A stretch of DNA of 64,000 nt from Candidatus Electrothrix communis (lineage in GTDB: Bacteria > Desulfobacterota > Desulfobulbia > Desulfobulbales > Desulfobulbaceae), in assembly GCA_030644725.1 (NCBI GenBank), contig CP130629.1, positions 587,572 through 651,571 of the forward strand, in the 5' to 3' direction. The stretch's first letter is position 1; each line of letters starts with the position of its first letter. The position numbers were made by a program, and so were the translations under genes. The notes under the pieces are model-generated. The model did not search any database. It had not been told where the DNA came from and worked only from the letters and a program-made list of their open reading frames with translations. This document shows, piece by piece, positions 54,521-62,565 of this stretch.

Positions 54521-54563
54521 CCCCTGTCCCGACAGGGGTACGGGCGGTTCGCGAACTGCCCCT
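54521..54563. repeat. Dispersed palindromic repeat, type D
   Basis: CCCCTGT CCCG ACAGGGG hairpin followed by GGGCGGTTCGCGAACTGCCC palindrome. On the minus strand it reads as GAGGGGCAGTTCGCGAAC..., similar to the GTAGGGGC family. It lies in the leader of the ROCO gene. Confidence 0.6.
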
Positions 54564-54565
54564 CC

Positions 54566-55006
54566 ATATCTGCAAGCGCATTTCGGACATGTAAAACAAC
54601 GTTCAGAACATCCTAAACGAGCTTTGAGATATATCAAACCTCTTCCCGGACGTTCCTGACGAGCTTCTGGATGTCCCATACGAGGTTGCGGATGTTCACA
54701 ATGAGACTTTGTACATCCAAAACCTTGATTAAGACATCCCGCAAGAGCTTACGCACGTTCGAAACGAGGTTTCATTCATCCAAAAGCTCTGTTCAGATGT
54801 TCGCCGGAAGGTTTCGGACATCCGAATGCAGTATTCATACGTCCGAAACAAGCTTTTCAACGTACAAATCCTCTGTTCAAACCTGTGCCGGAAGCATTTA
54901 AACATCTGAATGCAGCATTGCAACATGTAAACGTTGCTTTGAGACGTTGCAACACCGTATTCATACGTTACACAGCAGGATGCGCATGTCTGAATATACC
55001 CGCATC
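54566..55006 (+). repeat. Tandem array of 21 units of 21 bp, relic of a heptapeptide-repeat coding region
   Basis: Every 21 bp from 54566 a unit of the type ACATCCGAAACGAGGTTTCGG recurs with much variation. Read in the plus frame each unit gives seven residues: TSETSFS, TSECSIH, TFETRFH, TSKTLIK, MFAGRFR, TYKSSVQ and so on, with Thr/Met first, Ser/Phe second and a hydrophobic residue sixth. Two units contain in-frame TAA (units at 54608 and 54881). No ribosome site or start is clear. The rest of the 909 bp gap up to the citramalate synthase gene holds only a hairpin near 55166-55206. Confidence 0.75.
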
Positions 55007-55165
55007 AGCTTCTTCGCCCGGAGAAAAACGGTCGGTTTCGCATCTCCTTCAGCCTGTACCAACGAAATGTTCTACCAAAGAAGTGCTTGCATATCAAGAA
55101 ACATGAATCCAAGGATACCGCGTTGGCCTGCATTCCCGGCACAGCAGGTTTAACCGACACTTGAA

Positions 55166-55206
55166 AAATACCCCGTCCTTTCATTTTGTGGAAGGGTAGG
55201 GTATTT
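55166..55206. terminator. Hairpin upstream of the citramalate synthase gene
   Basis: AAATACCC..TCCTT pairs with AAGG..GGGTATTT; T run (five) only on the minus-strand side. It may insulate the 21 bp repeat zone from cimA; an attenuator role is possible but no leader peptide is seen. Confidence 0.4.
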
Positions 55207-55380
55207 GTTGTTATCCTGAACAACGGACAGAAATACTTGTTCAGCAGGGAAGTGCGGCTTCCTTTGTCGGATAGAACAACTCGGCACACGCTGAAAGCAT
55301 TGCATTCCCCTGTCTATCTGTTTATGATACCTTTCTCTCTCATCGAGTAAACAGACCTGTTAAAGAAAGGGATAACCAAT

Positions 55381-56970
55381 ATGAACATAGAATTTTACGA
55401 TACCACCCTCCGAGACGGAACTCAGGCCGAGAATTTCAACCTGTCAGTTGATGATAAAATTAAGATAACCAAGCAGCTGGACAAGCTGGGTATGGATTTT
55501 ATCGAAGGCGGCTGGCCCGGTTCCAACCCCTTGGCTGTGGAGTATTTTGAGCGGATGAAGGGTGTGGAACTCAAGCATGCCCATCTCAGCGCATTCGGCG
55601 CGACCCGCCATTTCCAGAACCCTGCGGATAAAGACCCCAATCTCCAGGCCCTGCTGGCAGCCGAGACACCAGCCATCACCATCTTCGGCAAGAGCTGGGA
55701 TATTCATGTCCATGATGCCCTGCGCATCGAACTGGAAGACAACCTGCTGATCATTGTGGATTCGCTGGCCTATCTGCGGCCCCGTGTCAAGCACCTGATC
55801 TATGATGCCGAGCATTTCTTTGACGGCTTTAAGAATAATCGGGAATACTGTCTGGCCACTTTGGGTCAAGCCATCAAGGGCGGGGCCGAGACCCTGGCCC
55901 TCTGCGATACTAACGGCGGCACCTTGCCGCATGAGATTCCGCCGATCCTCGAACGGGTCAAGCAGTTCCTGGAAGAGCAGGGCAGCACCGCCCGGATCGG
56001 TATTCATCCCCATAATGACTCGGAGACCGCTGTGGCCAATGCTCTGCTCGGAGTTTCGTTAGGATGTACTCAGGTTCAGGGCACCATTAACGGTTACGGC
56101 GAACGCTGCGGTAACGGTAACCTGACCTCAATCATCCCGGCGGTGATCTGCAAGATGGGTCATGAGGCCGAGGTGGGCAAGCATATCGACAAGCTCTACA
56201 CCACCTCCCGCCTGATCAATGAGCTGGCCAATCTGCCCCATAACCGCTACCAACCCTATGTGGGCGAATCCGCTTTTGCTCATAAGGGCGGCATCCATGT
56301 CAGCGCAGTCCAGCGCAATCCCCTGACCTATGAGCATATTGTGCCGGAAAAGGTGGGTAATATCCGCCGTATTCTGATCTCTGATCAGGCCGGGAAATCC
56401 AATGTTATGCATAAGGCGGTCAAGTACGGCCTTAATCTCAAGTCGGATGATCCGGCCATGACCACGATCGTGCAGGAGTTGAAGGAACTGGAGAATCAGG
56501 GCTTTCAGTACGAAGGTGCCGAGGCCAGCTTTGAGCTGCTCATGCGGCGGGCTATGGGGATCAAGACCCATTTTTTCACCCTGGAAGGGTTCCGGGTGAT
56601 GAATAATAAGTACCGGACAGATGCGGCCTCCCTTACCGAGGCCACGATTCGTCTTTCCGTGGACGGACAGGAAGAGCATACCGCCTCCCTGGGTGACGGC
56701 CCGGTCAATGCCTTGGACAAGTCCATGCGCAAGGCTCTGCTCCGTTTTTATCCGCGTCTGGCTGAGATGGAGCTGATTGACTACAAGGTGCGGGTGCTTT
56801 CCGGCCAGCACGGTACCGGGGCCAAGGTCCGGGTGCTGGTGGAAAGCCGGGATGCTGAGAGCCAATGGGGCACGGTGGGCGTTTCTCTCAATATTATCGA
56901 GGCCAGCTGGCAGGCCCTTGAGGATGCGGTTAATTATAAGCTGATGAAGGATGCGCAGGAAAAAGGATGA
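55381..56970 (+). CDS. cimA: (R)-citramalate synthase CimA-type
   Basis: 529 aa. Condenses pyruvate and acetyl-CoA to citramalate, the start of a threonine-independent isoleucine route. DRE-TIM metallolyase signature YDTTLRDGTQ at the N-terminus, metal-binding HPHND (residues about 205-209), and the C-terminal LeuA-type allosteric domain. The long form (over 500 aa) and the phrases GGWPGSNP and HVSAVQRNP point to CimA rather than LeuA. Ribosome site AAAGGG. The following lipoprotein gene begins a few bases after its stop. Confidence 0.9.
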   Translation: MNIEFYDTTLRDGTQAENFNLSVDDKIKITKQLDKLGMDFIEGGWPGSNPLAVEYFERMKGVELKHAHLSAFGATRHFQNPADKDPNLQALLAAETPAITIFGKSWDIHVHDALRIELEDNLLIIVDSLAYLRPRVKHLIYDAEHFFDGFKNNREYCLATLGQAIKGGAETLALCDTNGGTLPHEIPPILERVKQFLEEQGSTARIGIHPHNDSETAVANALLGVSLGCTQVQGTINGYGERCGNGNLTSIIPAVICKMGHEAEVGKHIDKLYTTSRLINELANLPHNRYQPYVGESAFAHKGGIHVSAVQRNPLTYEHIVPEKVGNIRRILISDQAGKSNVMHKAVKYGLNLKSDDPAMTTIVQELKELENQGFQYEGAEASFELLMRRAMGIKTHFFTLEGFRVMNNKYRTDAASLTEATIRLSVDGQEEHTASLGDGPVNALDKSMRKALLRFYPRLAEMELIDYKVRVLSGQHGTGAKVRVLVESRDAESQWGTVGVSLNIIEASWQALEDAVNYKLMKDAQEKG

Positions 56971-56974
56971 TTCT

Positions 56975-57574
56975 ATGAACTCACTGCCAAGACGCAAGAA
57001 TATACCGATGAATAATTTTTTTTCTCTCGTCCTGCTGCTCTGCTGCTCTCTCATTCTCTCCTCCTGCGGACAAGAGGAAGAACAGCAGCGGAAAATGTCC
57101 GAGGAGCCGCCGCCACGGGTGGTAACTATGCAGCCCTATGGACCGCCGGTGGCGGGTAACCCGGCCCCGGATTTCACCTTGGTGGATATAGAGGGCAGAA
57201 CATGGACCCTGTCCGAGCTTAAGGGGCAGGTGGTCTTTATTAATTTCTGGGCCACTTGGTGTCCTCCCTGCATCAGTGAAATGCCTGCCATGCAGAATCT
57301 CTACAATACTCTGCCGCAGGACCAGTTCAAGATGCTGGCTGTTCTGTATAGTGATGAAGCTAGCAATGCGAAAGATTTTGCTAAAAAGCTGGATATCACC
57401 TTGCCCATCCTGGTGGATGAGGGCAACCAAGTGGGCATGAACTACGGGCTTACCGGTGTGCCGGAGACCTTTATTTTGGATAAGGAAGGGATTATTCGGG
57501 AAAAGGTGAAAGGACCAGCGGAATGGGATTCAGCCGAGACCATCCATATGCTTCGGGGATATATTGATCAGTAG
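56975..57574 (+). CDS. TlpA/ResA-like thioredoxin-fold lipoprotein
   Basis: About 199 aa from ATG 56975, which has AAAGGA 7 bp upstream and follows the cimA stop by 4 bp. Lipobox LSSC (SLILSSCGQ) predicts a lipid-anchored protein. Thioredoxin fold with redox motif WATWCPPC in the segment VVFINFWATWC, and cis-Pro in TGVPETFI. It likely reduces or oxidises disulfides in the periplasm, for example in cytochrome c maturation. The link with cimA is probably positional only. Confidence 0.9.
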   Translation: MNSLPRRKNIPMNNFFSLVLLLCCSLILSSCGQEEEQQRKMSEEPPPRVVTMQPYGPPVAGNPAPDFTLVDIEGRTWTLSELKGQVVFINFWATWCPPCISEMPAMQNLYNTLPQDQFKMLAVLYSDEASNAKDFAKKLDITLPILVDEGNQVGMNYGLTGVPETFILDKEGIIREKVKGPAEWDSAETIHMLRGYIDQ

Positions 57575-57599
57575 AATCTTGTCCATTATGCCGGACCCC

Positions 57600-57673
57600 G
57601 TAGGGGCGAACCCCTGTGTTCGCCCTTTGTTATCACCCCGGTATTTCGGGCAGGCACAGGGGCCTGCCCCTAC
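57600..57673. repeat. Dispersed palindromic repeat, type A
   Basis: GTAGGGGCGAACCCCTGTGTTCGCCC ... GGGCAGGCACAGGGGCCTGCCCCTAC, close to 11831-11900. The start codon of the next gene lies 4 bp after it, so its leader is largely repeat sequence. Confidence 0.8.
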
Positions 57674-57676
57674 AAC

Positions 57677-58195
57677 ATGTACCGAAAACGGGGAATTTAT
57701 TTTTTGGAAAAAGAGAGCGCAGAACGGGATCTTCGTGTTCCCGCCCTCCTTTTTCTGGGAGCGATCATTTGGGCTGTCAGCTCTTTTTCCCCGGAGCCGG
57801 AGCTTCAAACTTCTAGGTATTATCTTGCCCCTGCTGCCTCTCCTTCCCATGAGGGCAGGGCAGAGGTGGTTCGAGAAGTGGTTCGCATTTCCCGAGAGCA
57901 GGCGAGTCAGAACGAGCTTTCTCCTGGTTTGCTTGCAATAACCCCGGATCTCCCTTGCGAGAAAATCCCGCCGGAATTAGCCCTGCTGTTTCACCTTCCC
58001 CTGCCGATCAATCGGGCTGATCAGGAGGAGTTGATTCAGCTACCGGGCATCGGCCTTAAGCTGTCAGCAAGAATTATCTCTTTTCGGGAAGGGCAGGGGG
58101 CGATCACCGGGCCGGAAGATCTTCGCCGTATACATGGTATCGGCCCGAAAATGACTGCGCGTTTAACCCCGCTTCTCTGCTTTGCCCCCCTTTGA
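57677..58195 (+). CDS. ComEA-like helix-hairpin-helix protein
   Basis: 172 aa. One N-terminal membrane helix (about residues 22-40, VPALLFLGAIIWAVSSF), a linker, then tandem helix-hairpin-helix motifs (INRADQEELIQLPGIGLKLSARIISFRE; DLRRIHGIGPKMTARL) at residues 110-170, the ComEA DNA-binding form. It could bind DNA at the outer face of the inner membrane. The ATG directly follows a dispersed repeat; no good ribosome site is seen. It precedes miaA by 9 bp. Confidence 0.82.
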   Translation: MYRKRGIYFLEKESAERDLRVPALLFLGAIIWAVSSFSPEPELQTSRYYLAPAASPSHEGRAEVVREVVRISREQASQNELSPGLLAITPDLPCEKIPPELALLFHLPLPINRADQEELIQLPGIGLKLSARIISFREGQGAITGPEDLRRIHGIGPKMTARLTPLLCFAPL

Positions 58196-58204
58196 GACAA
58201 TACC

Positions 58205-59185
58205 GTGAAAAATTCTCCAACAACACAATCCTTGAAAGCCCCTCTGGCAACCATTAACTGCCCCATCATTGTTCTGGTCGGCCCTACTGCTGTGGGCAAA
58301 ACCGCCCTCTCGCTTCGCCTTGTTCAGCGTTTTGATTGCGAGATCGTCAGCATGGACTCCATGCAGGTCTATCGCCACATGGATATCGGCACGGCTAAGC
58401 CGAGCCTGGCAGAGCAGGCCTCTGTCCCCCATCACCTTATCGATATTATCAACCCGGACGAGCAGTATGATGCAGCCCGCTTTGTCAACGATGCCTTGGC
58501 GGCAATAGAGGAGATCGCCTCTCGCAATCGAACAGTGTTGTTGACCGGCGGCACTGGGCTCTACCTCAAGGCTTTGTTCGAGGGGCTGTTTGATGCCCTG
58601 CCCACGGACGAGACCATTCGGGCGCAGTTGCGTGAACGTCTTGAGCAGGAGGGACGGGAGGTACTCCATGCGGAGCTTTGCCGGATTGACCCGGCTACCG
58701 GAGCGCGGGTTCATGCCAATGACAGCCAGCGTTTGCTGCGCGGGCTGGAGATTTATCTGGTCTCAGGCAGGACCTGGACCGACCTGATTGCTGAGCAGCA
58801 GGAGCAGACAAAAAGACAGGGGAAGCGATTTACTCGGGTCTTTCAGGTCGCTCTGGACTGTGAGCGTGAAAGGCTCTATCAGCGGATTGCCCTGCGCAGT
58901 CAGCTCATGCTGGAACAGGGCCTGATTGAAGAGGTGGAGCAGCTACGGAGCATGGGCTATGCACCGGACCTGCCTTCCATGCAGTCTATCGGCTATAAGC
59001 ATGTCAATAACCTGCTTTCCGGGGAATGGCATCGGGCGGAGATGTTGGAATATCTGATTCGGGATACCCGCAGGTATGCCAAGCGGCAGATGACCTGGTT
59101 CAGGAAGAATCAGGAGCTGAACTGGTTTGCGCGAGATGATTATGAGCGGATTGCTGGACAGGCAGCGGAGGCGCTCGGGCTGTAG
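58205..59185 (+). CDS. miaA: tRNA dimethylallyltransferase MiaA
   Basis: 326 aa from a GTG. Adds a dimethylallyl group to A37 of tRNAs reading UNN codons. P-loop GPTAVGKTALSLRL, the DSMQVYRHMDIGTAKP motif, TGGTGLYLKAL, and RQMTWFRKN near the C-terminus are diagnostic. Its TAG stop is supplied by the start of the type B repeat (GTAGGGGC), as in the QmoC/HdrD gene. Confidence 0.97.
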   Translation: MKNSPTTQSLKAPLATINCPIIVLVGPTAVGKTALSLRLVQRFDCEIVSMDSMQVYRHMDIGTAKPSLAEQASVPHHLIDIINPDEQYDAARFVNDALAAIEEIASRNRTVLLTGGTGLYLKALFEGLFDALPTDETIRAQLRERLEQEGREVLHAELCRIDPATGARVHANDSQRLLRGLEIYLVSGRTWTDLIAEQQEQTKRQGKRFTRVFQVALDCERERLYQRIALRSQLMLEQGLIEEVEQLRSMGYAPDLPSMQSIGYKHVNNLLSGEWHRAEMLEYLIRDTRRYAKRQMTWFRKNQELNWFARDDYERIAGQAAEALGL

Positions 59186-59211
59186 GGGCACACGGCGCGC
59201 CGTGCCCCTAC
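59182..59211. repeat. Dispersed palindromic repeat, type B
   Basis: GTAGGGGCACACGGCGCGCCGTGCCCCTAC, one base class from 36074-36103. It lies between the convergent miaA and aminotransferase genes and could act as a terminator for both. Confidence 0.8.
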
Positions 59212-59229
59212 AAAATCTGCTGAGGGAAA

Positions 59230-60540
59230 TCAGGCAGAAGCCCGGTAATCCCTGATCGCCGCAGCAATGGTCTGGAAGATTTGAGTAAACACCTCCTCGT
59301 CCCGCTCCAGCAAGGTAATGCGAAAGCCCTGCATGCTGGTGGCAAAGGAGGAGAGCGGCACCACGCAGACCCCTGAAGAGCCCAGCAAGTAGTAGACGAA
59401 ACGCTTATCCAAAGAAACATCCGGGCCGCTGACCATAGTTTCAACGGTTTTACGAATCTCCTCATTTTCAATGGGCAGGGTTTGCTGATGATTGAGCACT
59501 CCTTCAGCAAAGGCAACGCTCATATAAAAGGCCCCGTTGGTCCTGTTCACCACAATCCCGTCAACTTCCTTCAGGATATCATAGGCGATATTGGAGTGCT
59601 TTTCATAGCGCCGTACCCGCTCATTCAGATAGGTCTGGTACTCCGGATGTTTTACCACCTGGGGTAGAACCATCTGAGGCAGGGTGGTGGAGCAGACCTC
59701 CATCATCTTGGCATTGAGAATGGAGTTGATGTATTTCTCAAACATGGGGTCACGGTGGCCGTTATAGACCTCTATCCAGCCACAGCGTCCACCGGGCCAA
59801 GGCATTTCCTTGGAAACCCCGCGCATGCAGATCGCAGGAACCTTGTCGCCGATCAGGGTGGCCAGCGGAACCGCTTTGGTGCCGTTATAGACCATGTTTT
59901 GGTAGACCTCGTCGCAGACGATGAAGAGGTCGTATTTCTCAGCCAGCGCCACTATAGCCCGTAGTATTTCTTCCGGGTAGACTGCGCCTGTGGGGTTGTC
60001 TGGATTGATAATCAAAATCCCGACAACGGCCGGATTATAGCGGATATGATTTTCAATATCCTCTAGATCAGGGTACCAGTTATTGGTCGGATCAAGGACA
60101 TAGGTCAGCGGGCGATCCCCGGCATGGGCTGCCTCAGCAGAGGAGTGGGTGGTATAGCTGGGTGTGGGCACGAGAACCCTGGCCGTCCTCCGGAGAAAGC
60201 CGAAGATCTTGGAAATAGCATCACCGAGCCCGTTAAAAAAGATAATATCTTCCGGCGTGATCTGCACCCCGCCCAGAGCATTGGTTTCGTCTGCGAGAAA
60301 CTGCCGGGTCGCCGGCATCCCTTTGGTCGGTGAATAGCCGTAGGTTGCATCCTGCTGCACCGCAGCGGCAACAATATCTTTCATCCAGGCCGGTATCTGC
60401 TCGCCCTTTGCCACGGGATCGCCGATATTCTCCCAGTTCACATTGAGGCCGAGTGCTTGTAACTTGTTGCCGACATTCACTATATTGCGAATTTCATAGG
60501 TCAGTTCACCTGCACCGATATGCAGAATATCCGTTCGCAT
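59230..60540 (-). CDS. Class I/II pyridoxal-phosphate aminotransferase
   Basis: 436 aa. Fold type I: substrate-binding IINPDNPTGAVYP, Asp in IVCDEVYQNM, PLP Lys in GVSKEMPWPGGRCGW, and the C-terminal Arg in FRITLLERDEEVF. The set PWPGGRCGW is typical of a subgroup of AspC-like enzymes in anaerobes. The exact amino acid pair is unclear; alanine or aspartate transamination is likely. Monocistronic, minus strand; the 314 bp upstream (60541-60854) hold its promoter and the terminator of the next gene, nothing else. Confidence 0.87.
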   Translation of the reverse strand: MRTDILHIGAGELTYEIRNIVNVGNKLQALGLNVNWENIGDPVAKGEQIPAWMKDIVAAAVQQDATYGYSPTKGMPATRQFLADETNALGGVQITPEDIIFFNGLGDAISKIFGFLRRTARVLVPTPSYTTHSSAEAAHAGDRPLTYVLDPTNNWYPDLEDIENHIRYNPAVVGILIINPDNPTGAVYPEEILRAIVALAEKYDLFIVCDEVYQNMVYNGTKAVPLATLIGDKVPAICMRGVSKEMPWPGGRCGWIEVYNGHRDPMFEKYINSILNAKMMEVCSTTLPQMVLPQVVKHPEYQTYLNERVRRYEKHSNIAYDILKEVDGIVVNRTNGAFYMSVAFAEGVLNHQQTLPIENEEIRKTVETMVSGPDVSLDKRFVYYLLGSSGVCVVPLSSFATSMQGFRITLLERDEEVFTQIFQTIAAAIRDYRASA

Positions 60541-60788
60541 GGAGGGGCTCCTTTTACCGGCTGGACCGGAAAATCAAAAAGTATTGGTGGATCAGTTTTC
60601 TCCTCTATAAGGAGCAGCTGTAGCTCTGTCTGCCTGATACATTACGCTGGAAATAGAATACAGGTTCATTACCACAGGGAGTGGGCAACGTCAACCTGTT
60701 GATGGACAGTGAATGGGATTAACAGGAAAAGAGACGGCGTTGTTGAGGGGGGGGCTTGTAACGTGTTTGGTTATGTGGGTGAAGAGGT

Positions 60789-60818
60789 AAAAAAAGGCAG
60801 CCTTGTGCAAAGCTGCCT
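60789..60818 (-). terminator. Rho-independent terminator of the CO dehydrogenase locus
   Basis: AGGCAGC / GCTGCCT stem with ten-base loop; on the minus strand a run of seven T follows. 37 bp after the stop of the oxidoreductase gene. Confidence 0.85.
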
Positions 60819-60854
60819 CATCAAAGTTTCCTCATTTGTCCTTGTTTTTTACAC

Positions 60855-62072
60855 CTATCGGATTGCCGACATAGCTTCCTGAAGCACTGCCTCCCGACGG
60901 TCCCCTAAGGGAATGCGGTTGCGGATCAGGTTGGTGTAGACACCGGCCCGGCTCACATCCCCGAGAAAAATCATGCCCACGAGACGATCCTGAGCAAAGA
61001 TCAGTTTGCGGTAATTCTCGCCTTTGGTCTCTGCATAGACCGTATACCTGTCTGACTGCGTATGCAGCAGGCCAGCAGAGATGATCGGAAGACCGGCGAT
61101 CTCCGTGCTGTTGAGTGAGGAAAGGAGGGGCGGGACAAAGGCCTTGATGCCACTCATGTTGAAGCCAGCTGTCCGACCCATATGCACTGCATTACCCCAG
61201 AGGGCACTGACCACATCTTTGCCTATCACTGCATCGTGAAACTGCACCATATCCCCGGCAGCGTAAATATCCGGGATCGAGGTTTGCATTTCCCGATCTG
61301 TCAATACTGCCTGATCAACAGCAATCCCGGAATCAGCAAGGAATTCGATGTTCGGCTGCACGCCGGTCATTAACAGAACTAGGTCTGCTGGCACTGTTTT
61401 GCCGGAGGCAAGCCGAACCCCGGTGGCCTTACCCTTCGTAACAAGGATTTCCTCGGCAGAGTCTTGAGTGAGGACCTCTATCCCTTCCTGACGCAGCTTT
61501 TCGGACATGCGTTGAGCGGTTTCCGTGTCTGCTATGAAGGGGAGGATGTGAGGAAGCTGCTCGACCACGCTCACCTGCACGCCTGTCCGCTGCAGGGCCT
61601 CGGCCATCTTGATGCCAGCCAATGCGCCGCCGATGACCGCAGCATTCTTGCAATCTTTCAGATACTCCCGGACCTTGAGGGTTTCTTCCATATACCGCAG
61701 CGTAAAGACCCCTTCACTGTCAACTCCGGCGATATCAGGGGTAAGGGAAGAGCTGCCTGCTGCCAGTAGGAGTTTGTCATAGGGCAGGGTACCGCCAGAA
61801 GCCAAGCCAATGATCTTATTCTTGGGATCTACGCCGATGCAGCGATCATGGTGGAATTGGACCCGCTCATCATCTGTGGGCTGTTCGGTGAACAGGATTT
61901 CATCCACTGTGCGGCTTCCGTCGAGCAGAAAAGGGATCAGGGCACGGTAATAAAACGGTACCGCCACATCAGCAACCACTTGAATCTCCGCATCTGGACG
62001 ATTGGCCAGGATTACATTGAGTGCTGTGGTGGCGGCAATGGAGCCGCCTACAATAACATACTTCATACTCAA
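60855..62072 (-). CDS. CO dehydrogenase-associated NAD(P)/FAD oxidoreductase (FNOR type)
   Basis: 405 aa. FAD-binding motif at the N-terminus (YVIVGGSIAATTAL), NAD(P)H motif AAVIGGALAGIKMAEAL, FAD motif IYAAGDMVQF, C-terminal dimerisation domain. It resembles NADH-rubredoxin/CoA-disulfide type reductases. Such genes occur next to cooF and cooS in Desulfobacterota and would pass CO-derived electrons from CooF to NAD(P)+. Its ATG overlaps the end of the cooF gene by 4 bp, so they are coupled. Ends at a strong terminator. Confidence 0.88.
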   Translation of the reverse strand: MSMKYVIVGGSIAATTALNVILANRPDAEIQVVADVAVPFYYRALIPFLLDGSRTVDEILFTEQPTDDERVQFHHDRCIGVDPKNKIIGLASGGTLPYDKLLLAAGSSSLTPDIAGVDSEGVFTLRYMEETLKVREYLKDCKNAAVIGGALAGIKMAEALQRTGVQVSVVEQLPHILPFIADTETAQRMSEKLRQEGIEVLTQDSAEEILVTKGKATGVRLASGKTVPADLVLLMTGVQPNIEFLADSGIAVDQAVLTDREMQTSIPDIYAAGDMVQFHDAVIGKDVVSALWGNAVHMGRTAGFNMSGIKAFVPPLLSSLNSTEIAGLPIISAGLLHTQSDRYTVYAETKGENYRKLIFAQDRLVGMIFLGDVSRAGVYTNLIRNRIPLGDRREAVLQEAMSAIR

Positions 62073-62554
62073 ACCTCTTTTTTGAGCAGAAGTTCTTTAC
62101 GTCGTTCCTGAGGCAGGCTGTCCACATCAACCAGCTGCAAGGCCTTGGTCGGGCAACCGGCCACACAGGCCGGTGTGTCCAGATCAGGGCAATGGTCGCA
62201 TTTTACCGCGATGTGGGCGTCTGCATCCCGGACAACCACGCCAAAGGGGCAGGCCATGATACAGGACCAGCATCCCATGCAGCGTTCCTTTTTGCGCCGG
62301 ACAAAGCCTTGCTCGTCGCGATAGATGCTGCCGCTGATGCAGTCAACAATGCAAGGGGCTTCTTCGCAATGACGGCAGATCACCGGGGCTTTTCCTGTTT
62401 CACCCTGCTCGACAAATAACCTCCTCCGGGGAGGTCGTGCTTGGCTGACTGCGGCAAACAGGGTTTTCTCATTATCGGCATGGGCAATTCTGCATTCGAT
62501 CTCACAGGTCTTGCAGCCTACACATCGATCCCCTCGTACATAAATAACTTCCAT
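62069..62554 (-). CDS. cooF: CooF-like four-cluster ferredoxin
   Basis: 161 aa. Four Cys-rich motifs: CVGCKTCEIEC, CRHCEEAPC, CMGCWSCIMACP and CDHCPDLDTPACVAGC, matching the DMSO reductase B/CooF arrangement with up to four [4Fe-4S] clusters. It accepts electrons from the CO dehydrogenase encoded just upstream on the same strand (11 bp) and passes them to the FAD oxidoreductase encoded after it. Cytoplasmic. Confidence 0.93.
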   Translation of the reverse strand: MEVIYVRGDRCVGCKTCEIECRIAHADNEKTLFAAVSQARPPRRRLFVEQGETGKAPVICRHCEEAPCIVDCISGSIYRDEQGFVRRKKERCMGCWSCIMACPFGVVVRDADAHIAVKCDHCPDLDTPACVAGCPTKALQLVDVDSLPQERRKELLLKKEV

Positions 62555-62565
62555 AACCGGCCTCC

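Noticed and set aside
54566..55006. CRISPR array
   Set aside because: Units are contiguous and degenerate at 21 bp with no spacers, and no cas genes are present.
55007..55380. T-box or leader-peptide attenuator upstream of cimA
   Set aside because: No T-box core (AGGGTGGnACCGCG) and no leader peptide with repeated Ile/Leu codons; only a generic hairpin.
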